A stretch of DNA of 64,000 bases from Sphingomonas alpina. GTDB taxonomy: Bacteria > Pseudomonadota > Alphaproteobacteria > Sphingomonadales > Sphingomonadaceae. Position numbers and translations under genes: made by a program. Each line of letters opens with the position of its first letter. Position 1 is the stretch's first letter. The notes under the pieces were generated by a model that did not search any database, was not told the origin of the DNA, and worked only from the letters and a program-made list of their open reading frames with translations. Location of the stretch: NCBI RefSeq assembly GCF_014490665.1, contig NZ_CP061038.1, forward strand, positions 1,116,001 to 1,180,000. Reading direction: 5' to 3'. Shown here in pieces: positions 36,140 to 43,686 of the stretch.

Positions 36140-37140
36140 TGCAGCAATCGGTCGATCACGCCCTCAAGGCCGAAGCGCATCGGGTCGGTGCAGGGCAGGC
36201 CTTGTTCGGCGGCGGTCGCCTCGCACAGCGCGCGCGCCGTATCGAGCTCCATCGCCGAGGTGTTGAGGCAGATGCCGACCGCACGCACGCCAGGACTGGT
36301 CAGTCGCGCGACTTGCAGGTTCATCTCCAGGCACTCCTTGAGGCCGGGCAGCGCGCGTCCGGGGATGCCGCGCATATGGCGGCGGACCGGATCGTCGCAC
36401 ATCACGATCGCCTCAGGCTGGGCGCCGTGCAGCAAGCCGGTCGAAACGCCGGCGAAAGACGGGTGATACAGCGATCCCTGTCCCTCGATCACGTCCCAGC
36501 CGCCATCGGCGCGCGCTGGAGCGAGCTGCTCGATCGCGCCGGAGATGAAGTCGGCGACGACCGCATCGACCGGCACGCCTGCGCCCGCGATCAGGATGCC
36601 GGTCTGGCCGGTCGCGCGGAAGTCGGCGGTCACGCCGCGAGCGCGAAGCGCGTCGGTCAGCGCGATCGTGGTATACATCTTGCCGACCGAGCAATCCGTG
36701 CCGACTGTCAGCAGGCGGTGGCCGGCACGGGCATAGCCGTTGCCGACGACCAGGTCCGTTGGCGGGTCGCGGACGTCGAACAGCTGCAGGCCGCGTTCCT
36801 GGGCCAGTGCGGCCAGGCGAGGCACGTCGCGCAAGCGCTGGTGCAGGCCTGCCGCGACGTTCATCCCGGCCTCCAGCGCGGTGATGGCATCGGCGATCAG
36901 GTCTTCGCCCATTGTGCCGCCCGAATTGGCGATGCCGAGCACCAGCGTGCGCGCGCCCGCCGCGGCGCCCTCGGCGAGCGTCATGCGCGGCAGGTCGAGC
37001 GTGAAGGGGCAGTCGTCGTACCGGAACTCGCCGACACAGGCATCGCGGCGAAATACGGCGAGACCGCGCGAGGTCTTGATGCCGACGGGGTCGGTGCTGT
37101 GACCGAGGTAGAGGAGATAGGGAGTAGGGATCATCGCCAT
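36136..37140 (-). CDS. dgcN: DgcN-type (DUF1611) D-glutamate N-acetyltransferase
   Basis: A 334-residue DUF1611 protein. The N-terminal domain opens PTPYLLYLGHSTDPVGIKTS; the C-terminal P-loop domain has a Walker A, GTDCSVGKMYTT at 147-158, then FRATGQTGILIAGAGVPVDAVVADF and WDVIEGQGSLYHPSF. DUF1611 proteins paired with a DgcA epimerase have been described as acetylating D-glutamate before epimerisation. The stop overlaps the dgcA start. It is the first gene of the operon, 72 bp downstream of a LysR gene. A paralogue lies at 58512-59561. Confidence 0.85.
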   Translation of the reverse strand: MAMIPTPYLLYLGHSTDPVGIKTSRGLAVFRRDACVGEFRYDDCPFTLDLPRMTLAEGAAAGARTLVLGIANSGGTMGEDLIADAITALEAGMNVAAGLHQRLRDVPRLAALAQERGLQLFDVRDPPTDLVVGNGYARAGHRLLTVGTDCSVGKMYTTIALTDALRARGVTADFRATGQTGILIAGAGVPVDAVVADFISGAIEQLAPARADGGWDVIEGQGSLYHPSFAGVSTGLLHGAQPEAIVMCDDPVRRHMRGIPGRALPGLKECLEMNLQVARLTSPGVRAVGICLNTSAMELDTARALCEATAAEQGLPCTDPMRFGLEGVIDRLLQ

Positions 37141-37186
37141 GAGCCTATCCTCGCCCCGCGCGTCTCCGGCATAGTGAGTGAAAGGC

Positions 37187-37196
37187 TGGCTATAGC
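37187..37196. promoter_or_regulatory. Palindrome before dgcN, possible LysR site
   Basis: GGCTATAGCC is a perfect 10-bp palindrome inside GGCTGGCTATAGCCTGG, 46 bp upstream of the dgcN start and between it and the LysR gene. It could be a regulator-binding half-site. Short and unconfirmed. Confidence 0.3.
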
Positions 37197-37212
37197 CTGG
37201 CGTTATGGCACG

Positions 37213-38097
37213 TCATGGCGTGTCGATCACGCGCGCGAGCATGTTGAGGAAATCGGTGGCGAGTGCTGTCGGCGGCCGGTTGATCAGGAACATGGCGTGC
37301 ACGTCGAAGGTCAGTTGCGGCTTGAGCGGCCGGATCGACAGGCCGGGAGCAAGCGACGCCTGGGCCGTGAAGCTGTCGACCACCGTCATGCCGACGCCCT
37401 GCCGGACCAGCGCGGCGGCGATGTAGAATGTGCGTGCGGACACGACCTCGTCGAGTTCGAGATCGAGGCGTTGCAATTCCTGGGCGAAGAGATGGCCGAT
37501 TGGACCGCTGCCCGCCAGGCTGATGAAGCGTCGGCCGCGCAGCGCCTCGAGTTCCAGCCGGGGCGGCGCATCGGGCATGTCCTGTTCGCGGTACAGCACG
37601 ACAAGCTCGCCTTCGCCAAGCCAGCGGTGGCTGATCGGCGTCGCCGGCGGCACCTCGAACGCGAGCGCGATGTCGGTCTCGCGTTCATAGAGCTTGCGCA
37701 GCAGATCGTCGTGATGGACCGTCTGCAGGTCGAAGCGCACATTCTCATGGCTGCGCAGAAAGCGCGAGACGGCGGTGGGTAGCGCGTCCAGCGCGAGCGA
37801 GGGTAGCGCGGAAATGCGCAGCATGCCGGTCGCGCCGCGCTTCAGGTTCCTGCCTGCTTCGCGCAGCGCATAGACCCGGTCCTGGATCTCGCTGACTTCG
37901 CTGAAGAGTGCATGCGCGTCTTCGGTCGCGACCAGGCCGCCATTGGTGCGCTGGAACAGCTGAAAGCCGAGCAGCGACTCGGCGTGGCGCAGCATCTTGG
38001 ACACCGACGGCTGCGAGACGTTGAGTGCGCGCGCGGCGGCGCTGACCGAGCCGTTGACGTAAACGGCGTGGAAGATCTCGATATGGCGCAGGTTCAT
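37213..38097 (-). CDS. LysR-family regulator of the dgc operon
   Basis: A 294-residue LysR protein. The helix-turn-helix is at about 17-36 (SVSAAARALNVSQPSVSKML) in the standard MNLRHIEIFHAVYVNGS context, followed by the linker helix and a periplasmic-binding-protein-like effector domain (GMLRISALPSLALDALP, ETDIALAFEVPP, GVGMTVVDSFTA). It lies directly upstream of dgcN on the same strand, which is unlike the usual divergent LysR layout, so it may be co-transcribed or act on a promoter in the 72-bp gap. The likely inducer is D-glutamate or a derivative (inference). Confidence 0.93.
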   Translation of the reverse strand: MNLRHIEIFHAVYVNGSVSAAARALNVSQPSVSKMLRHAESLLGFQLFQRTNGGLVATEDAHALFSEVSEIQDRVYALREAGRNLKRGATGMLRISALPSLALDALPTAVSRFLRSHENVRFDLQTVHHDDLLRKLYERETDIALAFEVPPATPISHRWLGEGELVVLYREQDMPDAPPRLELEALRGRRFISLAGSGPIGHLFAQELQRLDLELDEVVSARTFYIAAALVRQGVGMTVVDSFTAQASLAPGLSIRPLKPQLTFDVHAMFLINRPPTALATDFLNMLARVIDTP

Positions 38098-38252
38098 GGG
38101 TAACGGGCCTTCGGCATGCCGGCAGCCTAGAATGGTTTGCGGAAGAGGGAAACGCCCTGCTTTCGTGCGCTCTGCCGCAGCATCATCCAGCCCGCTCCCC
38201 GGAAGGAGCGAGAGGAGTCGCGATCACCCTATCGATGCGAGCGAAAGAGCCC

Positions 38253-38747
38253 TTAGCCTTCAGCACCAACAACGCGGAGATGGCCATTGCCGTGCGCCAT
38301 CTTCTTCAGGCCGGGCAGCGCCGTCATCATGTCGGCGATCATCGCATTGCGGCCTGCCAGCGACAGTGCGCCGCTGGTCGCCCGAAGATCGGGGGCAATA
38401 GCGAGATAGCCGGCAAGCGCATGGCGGCGGACCTCATTCTCGGTCTCGGCATCGAGCGTATCGCCCTTGGGCATGACCAATACGACGTTGAGATTGGTCT
38501 TGCCGCGCGGTTGCGCGAAATAGCCGTCGATGATCTTGCCGCTGCCGAGCGCATAACGCCCCTTGAACGTGTTGATGCGCTCATCCGAGGGGGCGATCGT
38601 TGCGGCCATTGCCGGCGCGGCGATGCCGCCAATGCCGGAGGTCGCAATCGGCGCGGCGGCAATGCCTGCGACAACCTTGCGACGATCGACCGGCTTTGCT
38701 GCGAGCTTTTCCACCGACGATACAACCAGATCAGTTTCGTTCGACAT
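38253..38747 (-). pseudogene. Truncated dienelactone hydrolase-like gene
   Basis: 164 residues corresponding to the N-terminal half of exported dienelactone hydrolases. The N-terminus has a Tat-like VDRRKVVAGIAAAPIA. Family blocks are TFKGRYALGSGKIIDGYFAQP, VVLVMPKGD and HALAGYLAIAPDL. The frame ends at GLKKMAHGNGHLRVVGAEG, exactly where intact members have the VGFCxGG nucleophile elbow, so the catalytic Cys, Asp and His are all missing. No continuation was found in the 155 bp downstream. It is therefore most likely a dead fragment at the border of the secretion operon. The ATG at 38747 was chosen; a start 18 nt upstream is possible. Confidence 0.7.
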
Positions 38748-38827
38748 GCTTGCCCCCAATGTCATCGCAATAGCTGAACCGCCAGCGTAACGACAGATCG
38801 ATAGGGTTACAACTATATCTATGGACC

Positions 38828-39823
38828 CTAGCGAGCCAGCATGACCTCGGCGATGTGGCGGCGACCGCCCGTACGCGCGAGCTGTACGAAGACGTCGACC
38901 GTGCTGCGCACATAATGGTGTACATCCTCCCGGCCCAGCTGCGTGCCGGTCTGCAGCACCAGCAGAGTGATCTGCTCGATCGCACGCTCGGTGCTGTCGG
39001 CATGCACTGTGGTCATCGAACCGGGATGACCGGTATTGACCGCACGCAGAAAGGTATAGGCCTCATTGCCGCGCAGCTCGCCGACGATGATCCGGTCGGG
39101 ACGCATGCGCAGCGATGCCGCGAGCAGATCGTCGGCGGTCACCCGTGCCTCGCCGAGCGCGCCGCGCGCCGCGAGTAAGCCGACCGCATTGGTGTGGCGC
39201 AGATTGAGCTCGGGCGTATCCTCGATCAGGATCAGCCGTTCCTCGGCCGGTATCTCGCGCAGCAGCGCGTTGAGGAAGGTGGTCTTGCCGGTCGAGGTGC
39301 CGCCCGACACCAGGATGTTCTTGCGCGCCCGCACCGCCAGCGACAGCATCGCGGCGATGTCGCGTGCGTCGAGCAGCTCGGCCAGCTTCTCGTCGATCTC
39401 GCTGCGTGCCGACAGGTCGCCACGCTTTGTGTCTGCGAACGCGCCGGTCGCGACATAATCGTCAAGCGTGAGGTCGGGCGAGACATGCTTGCGGATCGCC
39501 AGTGCCATACCAGATCGGGTCGCCGGCGGGATGACGATCTGCACGCGTGCGCCATCGGGCAGGGAGGCGGAAAGCAAGGGATGCTCGCGGCTGATCCCCT
39601 GGTTGGACAGGGCCGCGATCTGGCGTGCCAGTCGTGCCAGCGTCGCTTCGTCCAGACCGGGCGCTTCATGGCGTTCGATCGCCCCGGTAATACTCTCGAT
39701 CCAGACTTCGCCCGGGCGATTGACATAGATGTCGGTGATGTCGGGACGATTCAGATGGTCGGCGAGCGGTGCGAGATAGCTGTGCAGATAGAGCGGCCGA
39801 TCACTGGCGGCGGCTGCACTCAC
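38828..39823 (-). CDS. virB11: VirB11-family T4SS ATPase
   Basis: Hexameric traffic ATPase at the cytoplasmic base of a type IV secretion system, 331 residues. Walker A is in SGGTSTGKTTFLNALLREIP, the Asp box in LILIEDTPELN, Walker B and the His box in RPDRIIVGELRGNEAYTFL and TGHPGSMTTVHADS. The start is a GTG at 39823 whose first bases overlap the virB10 stop (GTGA), with the N-terminus MSAAAASDRPLYLHSYL. The open frame runs further upstream in the shadow of virB10 and was not used. Last gene of the operon. Confidence 0.93.
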   Translation of the reverse strand: MSAAAASDRPLYLHSYLAPLADHLNRPDITDIYVNRPGEVWIESITGAIERHEAPGLDEATLARLARQIAALSNQGISREHPLLSASLPDGARVQIVIPPATRSGMALAIRKHVSPDLTLDDYVATGAFADTKRGDLSARSEIDEKLAELLDARDIAAMLSLAVRARKNILVSGGTSTGKTTFLNALLREIPAEERLILIEDTPELNLRHTNAVGLLAARGALGEARVTADDLLAASLRMRPDRIIVGELRGNEAYTFLRAVNTGHPGSMTTVHADSTERAIEQITLLVLQTGTQLGREDVHHYVRSTVDVFVQLARTGGRRHIAEVMLAR

Positions 39824-40911
39824 CGCCGGCCCTCGACACCCGTGAAGTCCAGGTCGCGCGCAACGAACACGCCGATCGCGGTGCCCTGTTTGACGGTCAG
39901 GGTCGGCTGGATCTGTGCGGTGTTGGTCAGCGGCGCGGTACTGTTCTGCAGCGCGCCGGGCAGGGCAACGACGACGGCGGAATTCCGGCCGCCGATAGAT
40001 CGCGACGCGACATTGACGCCGACATCGAGCGCCGATTGCAGAATCGCGGCACCAAAACGCGCCAGGAAATGGCTGTTGACCTTGCCCTTGATGCCGACCT
40101 GGCCAAGCGGATCGGCGGCCGGCGAATTGAGCGCGATCGTCACCCCATCGGGCCGCACCAGCCGGGTCCACATGACCAGTGCGCGATTCTGCCCGGGTTG
40201 CAGGTCTGCCTTGTATTCACCGATCAGGCGGCTGCCGCGCTGGATCAGGATCTTGCTGCCGTCAAAGCCACGCACATCGGTCTGCACCAGCGCGCGTGCG
40301 AGTCCCGGGCGAGTCGAATTGAGTGCGGTTTCGAGTACCGCCGGGATCAGTGCGCCCTGCGGCACGGTGGTCGCGCGGTTGCGCATATATCCGGCGCGGA
40401 CACCCGCGCCGGCGATTGCGCTCGCGCTGGCGGCGGCGTCAGCGGGGGGTGCTGCAGGTTCGGCAGTGCCGAGGTCGACGATCAGGACCGGATCCGCTGC
40501 GTTGCGCGCAACCGGCGGTGTCGGCGGCATCGGCATTTGCTGCTGCATCGGCGGACCAGGCTGGGGCACATAGACGATGCGCGGTTGTGCCGGCGTAATG
40601 CGGGCAGGTGGCGGTGTCGGCGCCACGAGCGGCTGGATCATCACCGGCGCTGGGGCGGGCGGGACATAGAGCGGCGCGGGCTGCATCGCGGCGCCGCCCG
40701 ACATATCTGATGCACGCGCCTTGGTCGCGGGCGCGGAGAGCGAGCGGCGGCGGCCATCGAGGATCGTGAACAGTAAAATCCCGACGATCACGATGCCGGC
40801 GACGATCACCCATAAAGGCAGGCCGGACGATGGCATGGCAACGATTGGCCGCACATCGGCCTCATGACCACCGGCGATGCGAGGATCGCCCCCCGAAGTC
40901 CTGCTTGCCAT
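39820..40911 (-). CDS. virB10: VirB10-family T4SS core protein
   Basis: Inner- to outer-membrane spanning core-complex protein, 363 residues. A short cytoplasmic N-terminus, one membrane helix (LPLWVIVAGIVIVGILLFTIL), a long proline-rich periplasmic linker (about 75-135), then the TrbI/VirB10 domain: GALIPAVLETALNS, RGSRLIGEYKADL, RALVMWTRLVRPDG, LTVKQGTAIGVFVARDLDF. The ATG at 40911 overlaps the virB9 stop (TGATG); a GTG one codon earlier is also possible. Size and order match P-type systems. Confidence 0.93.
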   Translation of the reverse strand: MASRTSGGDPRIAGGHEADVRPIVAMPSSGLPLWVIVAGIVIVGILLFTILDGRRRSLSAPATKARASDMSGGAAMQPAPLYVPPAPAPVMIQPLVAPTPPPARITPAQPRIVYVPQPGPPMQQQMPMPPTPPVARNAADPVLIVDLGTAEPAAPPADAAASASAIAGAGVRAGYMRNRATTVPQGALIPAVLETALNSTRPGLARALVQTDVRGFDGSKILIQRGSRLIGEYKADLQPGQNRALVMWTRLVRPDGVTIALNSPAADPLGQVGIKGKVNSHFLARFGAAILQSALDVGVNVASRSIGGRNSAVVVALPGALQNSTAPLTNTAQIQPTLTVKQGTAIGVFVARDLDFTGVEGRR

Positions 40912-41594
40912 CACTTCTTCGCCTTGATTCGCACGGCGCGGGCGATCTTCTTGTCGAACCGGAAAACCAGTATCTGCTGCACGCTGTCGATGACATATTC
41001 GCCGTCGCGCATCGCGCCGTCGAGCAATGTCTCGTTCTTTCTGGAATCGATCGCGAAGACTGCGGGCAAGGCGCGATCCGCGGGCCAGGTGATGAAAGTC
41101 TTTTCGCCATCATCATCGATGGTGGCCGGCCAGATATCGCGTGCGCCGCTCAGCTTGTAACGGCCCGGCTCGATCACCGGTTTGACGACCGTTGCGACGG
41201 CGGGCGCCGGGTAGGTGAAGCGCACGGTGAAGGCCATGTCGGGCAGCGGCCCATAGAGCGGCGTCAATTCGAAATTATAGCTGCGCGCGTCGGTCACCAC
41301 CGTCATGTTGGTCGACACGCCATTCTGCTGCGCCTTGATGAACAGATGGTCGCCACGCTTGTTGGGCGTGACCTGCCACGCATTGCTGTCACCAATCGCG
41401 ACATTTTCGATCCGCTCGCCGGCGCCGAATTCGACAGTCAGCTGATAGCCGCTGGCGACCTGCAGCGAGACGACCTGGGCGGCATCATAGGCGACCGTCT
41501 GGATGCGCGGATCTCCCGGCCCGGGCGCGGGGCGGATTTGCGCGTGCGCAGCGACCGGTACGGCGAGCAGGGAGAGGAGCAGGGCCAGCCTCAA
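40911..41594 (-). CDS. virB9: VirB9-family T4SS core protein
   Basis: Periplasmic/outer-membrane core protein, 227 residues, with signal peptide MRLALLLSLLAVPVAAHAQ. CagX/VirB9 blocks are IQTVAYDAAQVVSLQVASGYQLTVEF, AWQVTPNKRGDHLFIKA, NMTVVTDARSYNFEL in the N-terminal domain and TFITWPADRALPAVFAID, DGEYVIDSVQQILVFRFD in the C-terminal domain. No VirB7 lipoprotein gene, its usual outer-membrane partner, was found nearby. Start overlaps the virB8 stop by 4 nt. Confidence 0.92.
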   Translation of the reverse strand: MRLALLLSLLAVPVAAHAQIRPAPGPGDPRIQTVAYDAAQVVSLQVASGYQLTVEFGAGERIENVAIGDSNAWQVTPNKRGDHLFIKAQQNGVSTNMTVVTDARSYNFELTPLYGPLPDMAFTVRFTYPAPAVATVVKPVIEPGRYKLSGARDIWPATIDDDGEKTFITWPADRALPAVFAIDSRKNETLLDGAMRDGEYVIDSVQQILVFRFDKKIARAVRIKAKK

Positions 41595-42418
41595 GGGACG
41601 ATCTCGATGCCTTGTGGGCGACCATTGCGCTGAACGGCTTGCGGCACGGGCATTGGGGTATAGCCTTGCGCCGCATTCGCCGCCGGTACCATGTCTTGTG
41701 GATCGTCACCGGCAACCGGTATCGTCGGATCGGGCACGGGCAACGACTCCGCATCGCGGCGATAACGCAGCACCTGGAAACCGAGCGGATTCACGAAGCG
41801 ATCCTCGCGCTGCATCGGTTCGCCGGAGAAGCGGTAGCGGATGACCGAGACCCATGCCTGAGGTGGCGATGGCTGGCGGCCGGCGTCGCGGCGTTGCGTT
41901 TCGAACCGGACCAGCGCCGAATTGCCGCCCAGCGGCGAGATGCTCTTCACCCGGGTCGAGATGACCGTCGAACGCGGCAGGCGCGCCAGCGGGCTGTCTG
42001 GATTGGCGACTTGCACGCTCGAGACATATTCCGACCGTGCCGGATCGGCGGACCAGAGCGATGCCTTGCGGTAATTGGACTGCAGTGCGTCGATGTCGAA
42101 GCTTTCGCGGGCGATGACATATTGCACCAGGAAGGACTGAGTCAGCGCCTTGTCCGGCGCAATCGTCGCTGCATCGAGCGGCTTCAACGTCTCGACAAAA
42201 CCGGTGCTGCGATCGACCAGCAGGGTATAGGGAACGACCGTCTTGAGCGGCATCAGCACGATCAATGCGACCCCCTCGACCAGCGCGACCGCGGCGGCGA
42301 CGGAGGCGACGATCCAGGCCACCTTGCGCGAGGCGCGCAAGGCTTCCTGCTGGTCGTTGGCCCAGCTTTCCGCGGCCTTGTAATAGCCTTCGCGCGGTAT
42401 CTTGGTGGTCTTGTTCAT
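41591..42418 (-). CDS. virB8: VirB8-family T4SS protein
   Basis: Bitopic inner-membrane assembly factor, 275 residues. A cytoplasmic segment is followed by one membrane helix (VAWIVASVAAAVALVEGVALIVLMP) and the periplasmic NTF2-like VirB8 domain: VDRSTGFVETLKPLD, YVIARESFDIDALQSNYRKASLWS, VKSISPLGGNSALVRFETQRRD. The C-terminus after RYRRDAESLPVPD is a proline-rich extension. Overlaps both neighbours by 4 nt. Confidence 0.92.
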   Translation of the reverse strand: MNKTTKIPREGYYKAAESWANDQQEALRASRKVAWIVASVAAAVALVEGVALIVLMPLKTVVPYTLLVDRSTGFVETLKPLDAATIAPDKALTQSFLVQYVIARESFDIDALQSNYRKASLWSADPARSEYVSSVQVANPDSPLARLPRSTVISTRVKSISPLGGNSALVRFETQRRDAGRQPSPPQAWVSVIRYRFSGEPMQREDRFVNPLGFQVLRYRRDAESLPVPDPTIPVAGDDPQDMVPAANAAQGYTPMPVPQAVQRNGRPQGIEIVP

Positions 42419-43686
42419 TTGTTCCCGTCCCGCCGCGCGGCCCCCGCCGATACGCGTCCCTTGGTGCGGCGGCGATAGCTTTGACCGAGCGGGGTCGCCC
42501 CCGCCACCGGAATGTCGCGCGACACCGTCTGGCTGCTCATTCGTGCCCCGATCTGCGTCACCGGCGGCGGCGATCCGGCACTCTCGCGCCGCTGGCTCGC
42601 GGCGACCGCGTCGGCGATCGCGATCGCGCGCGAACGGGGCTCGTCGGCGGGAGTCGACCGGCCGGCCGGCGCCACCGACGCACGGCCGCCATCCAGCCCG
42701 CCCATCGCATCGGCCAGTCGGGCGGGCGTCAGGCGCCAGCTATTGGGAATACGGAATCCGTGCGCCACACGCGCCACCGCGATCAGCGCGGCCAGCAATG
42801 TCAGCCCGAACACCAATGTCATCACCAGTAACTCGACCGGCGCGGCGGGGGTCGAGATATCGAAATTGCGCTGCGCCAGGACATTGGCCAGCCATGGCTC
42901 GATCAGCGCCAACTCGATACCCAGGATGATCGCCGTTGATAGCGCCCCGAGCGTCGCGCCGGCGAGCGTACGCACCCAGCCCTCGAACAGGCCGCGCGTT
43001 GCGTCGAACAGCAGGAACAAGGCGAACAACGGCCCCAAAGCGAGCAACAGGCCGGCAACCAGGCGCACTGAGGCGAAGGCGGCGATCGCGCCGGTCAGAT
43101 AGAGCGTGCGCGCCTGGTTCAGCCGGTCATTGTCCTTGGCCGGGTCCCAGCGCGGGCGCTGCAGGCTACGCTGCAGGCGTTGCTGCTCCTGCTGCTGCTG
43201 CTGCGGGGTCAGTGTCTGGGTCGGGCCGGCAATGACGTCCGCGTCGTCCGGCTTGCCCGTGCCCATTGCGATTAGCGCGGCGATGTTATTGTCGACGCCC
43301 TGCAGCCGGCTGACCAGCCCGCCGTCGGATCCGGGCAGGCCGGCGGGCTGGCCGATATTGGCGGCCAGCTGCGCCGGGCCGTGCATCGCGACGTCATAAG
43401 CCAAGATACGAAAAGCCGGCCAGCTGGTCGCCAGGACCAGCACGATGCCGATCTTGACCACTGCGGTCACCCCGTCGCGCGCATCGGGCGTCTGTCCCAG
43501 GATCATGCGATAGCCGAACATCGCGATGAAGATCGTCAGCACGCCGGTGAGCAACAGTGAAACACCCGAACCGGGTGTCGCCAGCGCCTGATAGCCGCTC
43601 TGGCCAACCGCCTGCGCCTGGCAGTCAACATAGTTGAGCACGCCCGAAAGGAATGCGCCGCCGGAATAGATTGACGGGCAGGTCAT
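42415..43686 (-). CDS. virB6: VirB6/TrbL-family T4SS membrane protein
   Basis: Polytopic inner-membrane channel component, 423 residues. About six membrane segments are visible, including GSGVSLLLTGVLTIFIAMFG, VKIGIVLVLATSWPAFRI, LLLALGPLFALFLLFD and LLVMTLVFGLTLLAALIAVA. Between helices lies a glutamine-rich loop, TPQQQQQEQQRLQRSLQRP, encoded by CTG/CTGCTG runs around 43175-43205. The C-terminal tail is long, basic and disordered. The start overlaps the virB4 stop (TGATG at 43684-43688). Confidence 0.9.
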   Translation of the reverse strand: MTCPSIYSGGAFLSGVLNYVDCQAQAVGQSGYQALATPGSGVSLLLTGVLTIFIAMFGYRMILGQTPDARDGVTAVVKIGIVLVLATSWPAFRILAYDVAMHGPAQLAANIGQPAGLPGSDGGLVSRLQGVDNNIAALIAMGTGKPDDADVIAGPTQTLTPQQQQQEQQRLQRSLQRPRWDPAKDNDRLNQARTLYLTGAIAAFASVRLVAGLLLALGPLFALFLLFDATRGLFEGWVRTLAGATLGALSTAIILGIELALIEPWLANVLAQRNFDISTPAAPVELLVMTLVFGLTLLAALIAVARVAHGFRIPNSWRLTPARLADAMGGLDGGRASVAPAGRSTPADEPRSRAIAIADAVAASQRRESAGSPPPVTQIGARMSSQTVSRDIPVAGATPLGQSYRRRTKGRVSAGAARRDGNK

